Positions 51,183 through 60,500 of a DNA stretch of 64,000 nucleotides are shown one piece after another (position 1 is the first letter of the stretch; each line of letters opens with the position of its first letter). The notes beneath the pieces are model-generated. The model made no database searches, was not told the DNA's origin, and saw only the letters and a list, made by a program, of their open reading frames with translations. A program made the position numbers and the translations under genes. The stretch is taken from positions 27,059,080 through 27,123,079 of the forward strand of contig NC_088302.1 of NCBI RefSeq assembly GCF_032854445.1, read 5' to 3'. Source of the stretch: Liolophura sinensis. Its lineage: Eukaryota > Mollusca > Polyplacophora > Chitonida > Chitonidae.

Positions 51183-52075
51183 TTAAATGCTTTTAACGTC
51201 CGTGGTCGGCACCCAAGAATTAAAGCTGGGTGGATAACCGACCCACTTCACCCAATAGTACAGTTTCCCTCGGCGCCGTTCCCTTTTCAAGATCTTCTCC
51301 ACCTGATAAAACTTGTCTGCCGTGGCCGTCACCGGTTTCTGTTCGGTCTCGTAAAACGTCCCGAGCAACCGTTCCCCGTTCAAATCCTCCAGTGTGTAAA
51401 CGACAGGTTGACAAGGGTGGGTGCGGACAATGCGGAACATTTCCGTGCTCCAATTCCGGAGGTGTGATTTTTCGAATTTCCCTTTCACTTTACTTATACG
51501 TACGAGATCACCGGCGCGATAACGGTACACCGAGCGTTTGGATGTGGGTGGACCGTACAAGGCTTGACGCACTTCTTTCTGATTCTGGGTGGTGACTTCG
51601 ATGGGGGCCCGCCGTATAATCCTGTGGTATGCTCGATTGTAACCGTGGACCATCGCTGGTAAGGCGTCCGGGTACCGCCGAGTGTTGTGAGCGGTGAAAT
51701 ATTTGTACATGCGGCCTTTCAAAGTACGGTTAAACCGTTCTACCACGGAGGCTTTGGTTTCGTTAAACGTGTGAAACAAAAACACCCCGTTGTCCTTTAA
51801 AAAGGCTTGGAACGGTCTGTTTAGAAACTCTTTGCCCTCGTCCTTTTGCAGGTCGTCCCGTCTTTAAAACCCGTTGAAACGCCTCGATCAGACGAGCACC
51901 AGTTTTGGCGCACAGTGGAACCACCCAAGCGTACTTGGAGAGGACATCGATGCAGGTCAGTAGGTAACAGTTGCCGTCGTTCTATTTGGCAAACGCTGTC
52001 ATGTCGACCATGTCCGCCTGCCACTGACTATATCCCCAACCACGACTCGGTTACAGGGGTAGTGCAGTCGCGCGG
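51183..52075 (-). pseudogene. Polinton retroviral-type integrase with C-terminal chromodomain, broken
   Basis: DDE integrase used for Polinton insertion. The upstream part, in a shifted frame, shows WQADMVDM with the first catalytic Asp, an in-frame TAG five codons later (MTAFAK then stop), then YLLTCIDVLSKYAWV. The LQxD segment is disrupted near 51850-51870. The 200-codon frame 51183-51785 supplies NETKASVVERFNRTLKGRM, with the catalytic Glu in VERF, and YNRAYHRII. It ends with a chromodomain, FYQVEKILKRE and YYWVKWVGYPPSFNSW, that keeps its aromatic residues. No N-terminal zinc-binding domain is seen; a (TA)n tract starts at 52141. Stops and shifts make it nonfunctional. Confidence 0.9.
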
Positions 52076-52138
52076 GGACCGTGTAGCGTGTACGTGTCCT
52101 GCTGAGCCAGCCAAGCCGACAGACCTTAGTCCAGACCG

Positions 52139-52140
<2 letters not shown>

Positions 52141-52228
<88 letters not shown>
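52141..52228. repeat. (TA)n microsatellite
   Basis: About 88 bp of pure TA dinucleotides directly upstream (minus strand) of the integrase remnant. The Tyr/Ile frames across it are artefacts. Confidence 0.97.
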
Positions 52229-52230
<2 letters not shown>

Positions 52231-52234
52231 CCAG

Positions 52235-52560
52235 ATGCATGTTGGGCGTCGTGCGGAGCTTAGTCGGGCTAGACAGACACAAAGAAGACACCGTCCTTTA
52301 GTTGCCGTCACCGATCGAACCCTGTCACCATCTGACGTCTTCAGTGTACGCTCGCACGACCAGCAGCCGTCCCTGATTGACAATACCATCCGCAAACATA
52401 CTGTGAAGTACACCCATGTAGCCTTGAAGGTCAGTGACAGCAGCCAGCCATTCTTCTCACTTGGGCGTTGTGCGCAGCTTAGTCAGGCTATAAAGACACA
52501 AAGAAGACACCGTCATTCTAGTCTCGTCACCAACCGAACCATGTCTGTCACCATCCATCA
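52235..52560 (+). repeat. Two direct copies of a 95-bp segment, 223 bp apart
   Basis: ttgggcgt.gtgcg.agcttagtc.ggcta followed by agacacaaagaagacaccgtc occurs at about 52243 and 52466, and both copies continue into caccgaaccc-type text and caccatc. The second copy is followed by a short (TA)n, and the first is preceded by the long (TA)n. No coding content is recognised. Confidence 0.75.
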
Positions 52561-52938
52561 ATATATATATATATGGATATCAATTACGGTGAATCAATAA
52601 CCCCTAGCTCAACTAATCCGAGGTACAGGTGAGAAATAACCAACACAAAGACCGGGGAAAATTCAACCTTAAAACATTTTTTATTGCCTGTGAACTCCAA
52701 TAATGAATGATGTGTGTGTGAGTGTCAATTATTTTTTTAGGGTAAGACATGTCTCATAGTGACGGTGATGAATGAATCATCAATATGAAAGTCTTGGCAA
52801 TGGTTTATGTTCAGAACTCGCACCCTGGTCACCTCCCTGTAAAACACATGGGTAGAAATGCATGAATGAAGGGTAGGATCAACACGAACCAAAAGAAAGT
52901 GGGGGTGAGGGTGGAGCGGTTAAAAAAAAAACACTTAC
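52561..52938. other. Spacer/intron of the right-end gene
   Basis: No coding motif. A consensus minus-strand splice donor at 52937-52938 suggests that at least its right part is intron of the PC4-like gene. Confidence 0.4.
52937..52938 (-). other. Consensus splice donor
   Basis: cgc/gtaagt on the minus strand directly after the coding-like stretch ending ...GQAYGR. It supports a spliced Polinton gene. Confidence 0.55.
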
Positions 52939-53756
52939 GCGTCCATAGGCTTGGCCTGGACGGATGTGGTAGGCTTGTTGGGTAGGCTTCACGTCCTTCC
53001 AGACCTCCCACGAGAGGGATGGTGCCTTAGCCTGGCGTATGAAATTGACCAGCACGGCTCCCTCTTTCAGGTAACGGGTACGGGCCTCATCCATGATGCT
53101 CACGCCAGCTCTCGGTCCTGCAGCAAGGGGGGAAGGGGAGTCGTCGGGTTGCTCGCGGCCGGGTGTTTAGCGTACGCTTTGCGCTGCAACTGTAAGAGGT
53201 GGGGTTGGATAGCCACGTCGTAAGCATGTCACAGCAAGCTAGTCAGCGCCGTTCTCAAGCTCTGGCTTCAGCGGAGTGGGTTCCGGTGGCCCCAGACTGA
53301 ATCACAGGCTGCTCCACCTACACGGTGTCTCTGCCGCCGCCGTCGGCTCCTGTAGTACAGCCGAAGCCTTCTCTCCTTCTAGAGCGGACCGTTCGGACTG
53401 TAAGCTCGCCATTTCTTCACGTGCACGAACATGACGCCGTCAAGGGTAGTCATGGTGGACAGATACCAACCGTCGGATAACGGCTGACGCACCGGCAAGC
53501 CCGCCTCGGGCACATCAGCACCCAGGCCCTTCAACTGAGCCCAACCCTCCCCGCTGAGCACGACACGCTTGGTGGAGCGTCCGGGTATATGGGACATTGG
53601 CAAATCTCAATCGTCTTGTCACACACCCCCACCCACAGCCAGGGGGCAAGCTGAAGTTTGGTCACGAACCTCGCCGGGCAATGGCAGGCACACCTTCTTG
53701 TTCTCCTTGGCAGGCTGCTCGGGTAGCAGAGGATTAGCAGAAGCGGAGCGTTTCAT
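52939..53756 (-). pseudogene. Right-end Polinton gene, PC4-like, probably spliced and broken
   Basis: Begins at an ATG at 53756 (MKRSASANPLLPEQPAKENK), about 110 bp inside the TATA-like element of the right repeat. A second frame (53603-53379) reads STKRVVLSGEGWAQLKGL and LSDGWYLSTMTTLDGVMFVHVKKW, which recall the two halves of PC4/p15-type single-strand DNA-binding domains. A third block (about 53221-52939) has LQLQRKAYAKHP, TRYLKEGAVLVNFIRQ and SWEVWKD. It ends at a textbook splice donor (cgc/gtaagt). The order fits a multi-exon or frameshifted gene for a nucleic-acid-binding protein. The PC4 assignment is tentative. Confidence 0.4.
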
Positions 53757-53861
53757 ACTGATGGCAGCGTAGCGGTCTCTGGTTAGACCAGCGTAGGGTA
53801 GGCAGGTCCGATGGCTGTAGTCCTCCTGGCTCTGTGTCACGACTCACACAGACACACGCTC

Positions 53862-54305
53862 CATTTTTTATCCTCTGCCCGCGTACCTCAACGAAATCCA
53901 GGCGCCAAACCCCACGCGAGCCGCTCATTGGTCAGTTTTGGTGCCGAATGGCGCTCATGCATTGGTCCCGTTTTTGGCGCCAGGGAGCTGTTGGAGCTGC
54001 TCCACTAAACTTTACAAGCTGATGTTTTGCTCCCTGTCGCGCACATTGGTTCGTCACGTCCCTCGCTCATTGGACGTCACCAGTGCGAACTTCAACGAAA
54101 TAACCGAGTGGGAAAAACACACTTAACCCAACCACCTCATTGGTCCGTTTTGCCACCAGGGAGCTGCTCCACTCAACTTTACAAGGCGATGTTTTGCCCC
54201 CTTCGCATTCATTGCCCCATCACGCGCCTCGCTCATCTCGTGCCTGCTGCCCGCCAAGACACAGCCAAAGCAACTCCCTCCTCCTCCTCCTCCCCAAAAC
54301 GACAC
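53862..54305 (-). repeat. Polinton right terminal inverted repeat
   Basis: Reverse complement of the left repeat with substitutions and indels, about 440 bp. It appears to carry an extra internal copy of the caaaacatc.gcttgtaaagtt..gtggagcagctcc segment (about 54000-54040 and 54145-54195). CCAAT boxes (ggaccaatgag and gaccaatg types) recur four or five times. Outside 54306 the sequence returns to diverged satellite. Confidence 0.83.
53864..53872 (-). promoter_or_regulatory. TATA-like box in right terminal repeat
   Basis: ggataaaaaa on the minus strand, mirrored by the left repeat at 38478. It lies about 110 bp upstream of the right-end ATG at 53756, with CCAAT boxes further upstream. Core-promoter role is inferred. 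Confidence 0.5.
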
Positions 54306-54329
54306 GAAACTTACGTAATATTACTACTG

Positions 54330-54690
54330 ACGTCATTCGTGTTGTAGTTTTTTGCTACAGCTAAAAGTGTGCATCGGAGAGCTAAGCGGTTTGTGCCATT
54401 TAATATCTCGTCAAAAAATACGTCGGATGACCGCCTTCCAAATTGCACCTTAACAATTTTACCACAATGAATTGATGAAGTTGGCCGTTTCTACGTTACA
54501 CGTTCCTCTATAAGTAATATGCCGTTCAGTAGCAGGAAACATGTGAAAAACATCTTTGGTCGGAAACTATTTGAAAGACAGAGCAATTTTGTCATTCTCA
54601 AGTTAAAGTAAATCCCAGTACCGGTACCTACATCAACCACCAAAACACAGATTTTTTATAAAGGAATCATTAGCCATTTGATACCATCGG
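54330..54690 (+). repeat. Diverged satellite monomer right of the Polinton
   Basis: tgctacagctaaaagtgtg followed by cggagagctaagcggtttg and ctcgtcaaaaaatacgtcgg matches the satellite monomer, and the match continues through the region equivalent to ttatgtgccctttggtagcc to about 54690. This shows that the Polinton sits inside the edge of the array. Confidence 0.88.
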
Positions 54691-55715
54691 CTTTCAGACT
54701 CTTTCAGTAGTACAAGGGACAGAATGTCTTTGTCCTAGTCGTATGGATCAATATTAGAAATTCACAAAGTTATAGATCTGCTATATATGAACTGGTCACT
54801 CCATACACAACGTCATTTCATGTTCAAAAACAGGACACGGTTTGTGCGGCTGCTTCGGTCCTGGTTAGCCATGGAATGGAGACAGGAATGGTCCCTTTTG
54901 GGACAGGTTTCTGAAACACATCATCGGACCCTCTTTTCGTGAATACGTTTCTTACACAAATCTACTCAATAATTAGGGCCAAAAAAGACAAAATGATTGA
55001 CCGAAAGGTGAGATACATCGTCCATCTGGTTCAACATTGCCTCGGTCCGCTCTCCGGCAAATTGGTGACACCACCGGATCTTCAACAGCCAGATCGAGCA
55101 TATTTTACATCGAGCCTTATGTCTTTTAAATGTCTTTTGTCATTTGAATAGTCATTAGCAGATATTCAAGACTGCCTTTCATTTTGCCTTGTTTGCTAGG
55201 TGTCGTTCTATTAGAATTCTCTCACACTACCTCGGAGAGATCATACCGGTTGTTCATATACGATTCAGAATTGCTCCAAAAATATGATTTTAAGTAATAT
55301 CTAAAGTTTATAGTTATGTCTGTAATATAAAAATATAAGATTACCAGTTAATGTTCAGCGGATGGCCACGATTCAAAACCGGTATTTAAACAGCTAAATC
55401 GAGAGCTCACTATAAACCTTAAATGTGCTCGGCAATCTCACAAAACGTCATTCATTACGAAGTGTTATCAAGGACTTCGTCTTGAATTTGAATAGTTGGT
55501 CCAAAAAATTATGTAACAATTTGATTAAGCCCGAATTGTCAACGTGTTCCAGTTAAAAAATACCGTGCAATGCCAACGGTGGTTTATAATGTGTCGATCT
55601 TCTTTGAGTGGCATTTAGAAAGTTGTGAAACATGAATCAGGTGAATATCTGTATAGGATAACTTTTATGCTTATTTCAGACTGCCGTTCCAGACACCTTG
55701 AAGAGAAATGTCAAG
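54691..55715. other. AT-rich intergenic sequence
   Basis: No exons, repeats or RNA genes recognised in about 1 kb. Confidence 0.4.
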
Positions 55716-56110
55716 GTCGCTGGAGATCAATAGGGTTCTTCCTGGTGCCGAGGTGTACGTATGGAGTAAATTTGGTGAACTTGGGTTAAACCGTTGTCGA
55801 GATAACATGTTTACAAGTCTTTCATAAAATTTAACTTAAATGACCCAATGACCTTGAAGGAAAAGGTCAACATTGCACAAAAACAAAAGAATTCTTCCTC
55901 AAGACAAAGGGTATGTGTGGTGTTAGTTTGGTGAATTTGGCATAAACCGCTCTGGAGATATCATGTTTGCAAGTCTTTTATAAAATCTAATTTAAATGAC
56001 CCCAATGATCTTGAAGAAAAAGGTATAAAAGTCCCTGAAAATCAATAGGGTTCTTCCTCATGCCAAGGTGTAAGTTTGGTGAATTTGAGCTAAGTCGTTC
56101 CAATAATGGC
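55716..56110 (+). repeat. Tandem repeat, about 158-bp unit, 2.5 copies
   Basis: ttcttcct..tgcc.aggtgta.g with tttggtgaa.ttg...taa.cc starts at about 55735, 55893 and 56050. Each unit contains taaaat.taa.ttaaatgacc and gacc/atcttgaaggaaaaggt. Medium divergence indicates an old tandem repeat. Confidence 0.7.
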
Positions 56111-56175
56111 TGCAAGGGGTAAAAAATTGATCCAGATGTCATGTGTAGAAATTTAAGATAGCATTAAATATGGAG

Positions 56176-56422
56176 AAGGGGTCTCCGTGGCCGAGTGCTC
56201 GCGGTGCACTGACCCAGGAGCCTCTCACCCATGCGGTCGCTGTGAGTTCCAGCTCATGCTGGCTTGCCCTCAACGCCGTAAGTGGGAAGGTCTGTTACCA
56301 ACCTGCGTACGGTTGTGAGTTTCGTCCGGGCTCTGCCCGCTTTCCTCCCACCATAATGTTGGCCACCGTCCTATAAATGAAATATTCTTCAGTACAGCGC
56401 AAAAGACCAATCAAGAAAAAAT
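56176..56422 (+). repeat. tRNA-derived SINE with conserved 3' domain
   Basis: The head ggggtctccgtggccgagtg resembles a Leu/Ser-type tRNA. It is followed by tcgctgtgagttcc (B box), then the body gggctctgcccgctttcctc, ccaccataatgttggcc, and the tail cctataaatgaaatattctt and gtacagcgcaaaagaccaatc. This body and tail are the widespread mollusc-type SINE 3' domain. The 68-codon frame across it is not a gene. Confidence 0.88.
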
Positions 56423-57444
56423 ATGGAGAATTAATGAAGAATTATTGCTGTGAAGGAAATACTTTAACTAAAATTAGAAACAGCTTGAGTTAATAACACA
56501 ACAAACAAAAATAATTAGATATACTGATGTACACTGGACGGATAGCTGCGAATTATACATACATATATGTTTAATTAAAATTTCCAATGATGAACAAAAT
56601 CTCACAGCTAAATATACACATGACAGCATTTAGCCAGAATAAGGCCAACAAGACCACTGATGTTCACAAATATCGCCAGACAAAATGATTATTCAAATAT
56701 AAATGTTGAAATTCCGTGTGTAAAAAACAAAAACAATATTCACTCAGAGTTGTAATAAAATATTCTGCACAGGTGCACTTCCTCTCAATCAGTTGAAGAA
56801 AAAAAAACCCAGCCATTATATACAAGCATCAATGAAGGATGTCAACAAATGGACATATTTATGCACAAACATTAATGAAAAATGTTTTACCATTGAATAC
56901 ATTATGTTATATATGTCATTCTGACATGCATATATACATTGCAAACATACATGATTACCTTCATTATGTTTGTAAGCTGGAAGATGAATGCGTACAGGCA
57001 CATAAATGCAGATTTTACAAACAAAACTTCACGTCAAAAATATAATGGGTATTGCCTGTTGCAGCACAAATACATTAAGAGCAGGGGAATGCTTTTGAAA
57101 CGACAGCACATACCACACTTGTTTCAGTTGTCTTATTTACACGGAACATATCTAGGATATTACATGGCCACATATTAACAAGAGTAATATAAAAAATAAG
57201 AAAAAAACATTTTCTTATATTTCGTTCATCTAGCGGGTGATGCTATTCAGGTTTGATTGAAATTACTACCTATAATAAACTTGTATTTGTAAAAGGTTCT
57301 GATTTTTGACAGCTAGCAGGATGTTCCTTCTGAGCACAGATGTTCAAAATTTCCACTCCATGTCATAGCTGTCAATCAGCGAACTTCTCCCGCCTTCTAT
57401 TGTGGTTGCCTGGCCAATTATCCAACTCAGTGTTCTCAACATGT
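56423..57444. other. AT-rich sequence downstream of the host gene stop
   Basis: About 1 kb between the SINE and the stop codon of the minus-strand host gene. The part nearest 57444 is presumably 3' untranslated region. No motif is decisive. Confidence 0.4.
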
Positions 57445-57585
57445 TCATTGGCAGTCAGCGGACAGAGACCGCGTTGTTGAATCAGAACGCCTCTCATCTT
57501 TAGGATCTAGCTTGAGTTTATTCTCTATATCTTCAGCATTTTGCACAGTTGTGCCCAATATGCCTTCAATATCTTCTATTGCATC
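57445..57585 (-). CDS. Host gene last exon E
   Basis: Acceptor ctgaacag/gat, 46 codons and a TGA stop at 57445-57447. An acidic helical start is followed by a Ser/Thr/Arg-rich tail. Confidence 0.78.
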   Translation of the reverse strand, partial: DAIEDIEGILGTTVQNAEDIENKLKLDPKDERRSDSTTRSLSADCQ

Positions 57586-60500
57586 CTGTTCAGTGAAAAA
57601 TAAAATATGAGGGTTGAAAGCAATATCATAGTTAGACTTTACATTACGAAAGGCAGAACTACTATTGGTTTTCAATGATGACACCTGAATGGTTCGGGAG
57701 ATGTCTTAAGACGGCCATCAGAGGCCATTCTAACACTCAGTGCCGGAAGACTATGTATTTAAAGTGACATGGCCGCCCAAAATTTGGATTTTTGAGTGCG
57801 ACGTCTGAACGAAGTTTTAAAATTCGTTCATAAACCATAAATCCATCACGATGAAAATGAGTATATAGCCTGTGCGAGCCCGGAGAAGTACTGCCGTTGT
57901 TCGAATCCGACACAAAAAAGGCGAGCCATTTTGCCTCATTAATATTCAACCGGAAGGACCTGAAGCATATGCGCAGCGCTGAGAAAGTTCCCTGTGATAC
58001 CGACTTTCAGTCGACGAACTCGGATACTGTAAGATGGAAGTAGAGTGGCATGTGACCACCCTTTCGTGTCTAAAACAAAATGGCCGCCCAATGTTAAAGC
58101 ATTGGGGAAAAGGTCACTTTTTGAGTAAGACCTAGTTGTACAAAATAACGTCACGAAAACTCTCTAATACTCAGACTATCTTGAAAGCTGAAAATCATGC
58201 AAATCCAACAGATACAAGATTGCTGACAGCGATTCAAAAATAGGCATTTTCCTATGCAATAACGCTGGGAGGACCGTTTTCTTCACCCACTACATTTGTT
58301 ATACTAAGGAGATCACGTGGTCTCTAGCGTCTTACAAAATTTGCACTCACCTATCAAGCAGTAATTTTGCGACATCTTCGAACTGCGTGAGACCCTTTTC
58401 TTTCTTCAATGTACTCCACCGTTCAAACTGACCACCAATAAGAATTCTAGACTTGCTTGTCAACCGGTCGTGCTCTTTTCTAATCAGCTGTGTTTGTTTA
58501 CATATGAAGTTTACCGAGCGCTGTGCGCAAGCTCCATTTCCGCTGAACTGACAGCGCCTCATTTAAATATTCTGGCAGAAAAGAGGGGTTGCATGACCTA
58601 ATTCTGGTAGCCATATTGGAGTAGTGTGGCTATAGCAGTCCACATTAACAGGACATGGCTATATGGCTACCTGGATGTTGTTCTGGCAAGGTAACGACGT
58701 CACGTACAACCCCACTATTTTCAGTTTTCTAGGGAGGGGCGGGGGGTTAAGCATTCACTCAACGTACAATGCTGGGTGTGGAATTAACGAAAGCTTGTGA
58801 CTTACTTCTTGAGAAAAATACGCGATACTCATGCCATTCTGTAATAACGGGAAAATACCTAATATTTGGGCGACCATGTCATTTTAATCCTTAATACGTA
58901 TTCTAGTCGCGTAAGCGAACACAAATGACGATCGACCAGACAGTCGAGTCCATGAATGTGAAATGAGCTACGCCGCGATTCGCCCTCAACAGCCACTAAG
59001 GAGGTTCAATTCAGTCATTTGATATCTCGTATCGGATTTTACAGTGACGAGAGTGATTTACTTATATAATTGGTGTTTTACGCCGTACTCAAGAATATTT
59101 CACTTATAGGACGGTTGCCAGCGTGACAGGAGTGACGCCTGGTTGATAAAATCATGGCGAGACAGTGAAAGCATGTTGAGCGTTTCACAACCCCTAGTTG
59201 TGAATCAACTCTATATGTAAATACCAACGCTCAAAATTAAAAAAAAAGTAAACGTTGAAGTTTCAACACAGCATCACGTTGAAACATCCCCTCATATTAT
59301 TGTGCTTTACACATATGCTAAACTTCAGTTCAATACAATGCATGCGCGTTCCTGACATTTACTACACATTTTTTTCTCTTGAATATTGTTGGACGCTGAC
59401 ACCATGCAGCCAAGCGAGCTAACACTGCAGAATAAAGTATAATATGAACTTACCGCCCTTTCCCTCTTTGACAGAGTAATATTAATGTGAAAATTTACAC
59501 ATACAAGCAGTATCATAATTTTCATGGACATCAAATTTTAGTGCGTTAACGTAAGTCCCTAGACAAAAGATGCACTTGTTGAGAAGCTATTGTTGAGATC
59601 TTCAATAAAACTTCAATGAAAGATCTTATGAACGTTAATTTTCGTTCCTCGACCTGAAAGCACTATACCACATTAAGATTCAAATGTTATCACCTTTTCG
59701 CTACAGACTCTGAACAGACATTGATACAAATGCATAATATTAATTGGTTTGGGGACCTCCTTGTCTGAGGGGGCTAGCACACCAGCAGGTACAATGACCC
59801 TGGGGTCCCACCAATGCAGTCGCTGTGAGTTCATGTTCAGCTAATGCTGGCTTCCTGACATATCTCGTCTATATCTTGAAAGGGCTAGTTACCTTGAAAT
59901 TTGTTGTTCCCTGCATGTTGGGTGCTGATATCTCCTGGTGAATGACAGACATGTTCCGCGCGAATGTGGCCAGGGCACCCTGTAAATTGTCCCCTAGAGT
60001 TCTGCAACCAAGATCAATGCAAATATACCAAAAAAGCAACTGACACGTCAAAAAACGGGTAATGTTTCTTACAAATTGAGTCGATTTTACAACTTCGGAG
60101 GATTTTACAAATCCTGCCAATTATTTCACATTTTCGGAAGAGTTTACATTTGTGGTGGCAAAAGGGGCCCATGCTGGAGAAAACATTTTGCAATGCAGAG
60201 TACACATAATGAACATGCTTGTAAGTCTCTTTACAACTAACAATCTGTACATGTATACTTTAGGAGTGCGCTTACTTACAACATGCCAAGTTTTTCCCGA
60301 TTAAAACTATCTACTAGGGTGAAGACTGTTCCCTGCTTCTCCTGAAAAGTAAATAATATATCTGACTGTGAGTCAATTATTCCATGCATATCAGAAAATG
60401 ACAGCATCTGATAAACAATAATATCTACAAGACAAACTGCAATGTTGGAGCCCAATGTTAAAGTGGAAGAAAACATAAAAATGTTGCAAACGTCAAATGA

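Larger units (their letters stand above)
57586..59892 (-). other. Last intron of the host gene (D to E), 2.3 kb
   Basis: Contains a TTAA-flanked inverted-repeat element (57759-58887), a SINE 3' fragment (59066-59120) and a SINE 5' fragment (59751-59860). The rest is AT-rich with no recognised genes. Confidence 0.7.

Noticed and set aside
56170-56376. 68-codon frame
   Set aside because: It lies entirely within the tRNA-derived SINE.
57939-58154. 71-codon minus frame as second exon of the frame at 58562
   Set aside because: It has no convincing acceptor or protein-like sequence; it lies in the TTAA element near its subterminal repeat.
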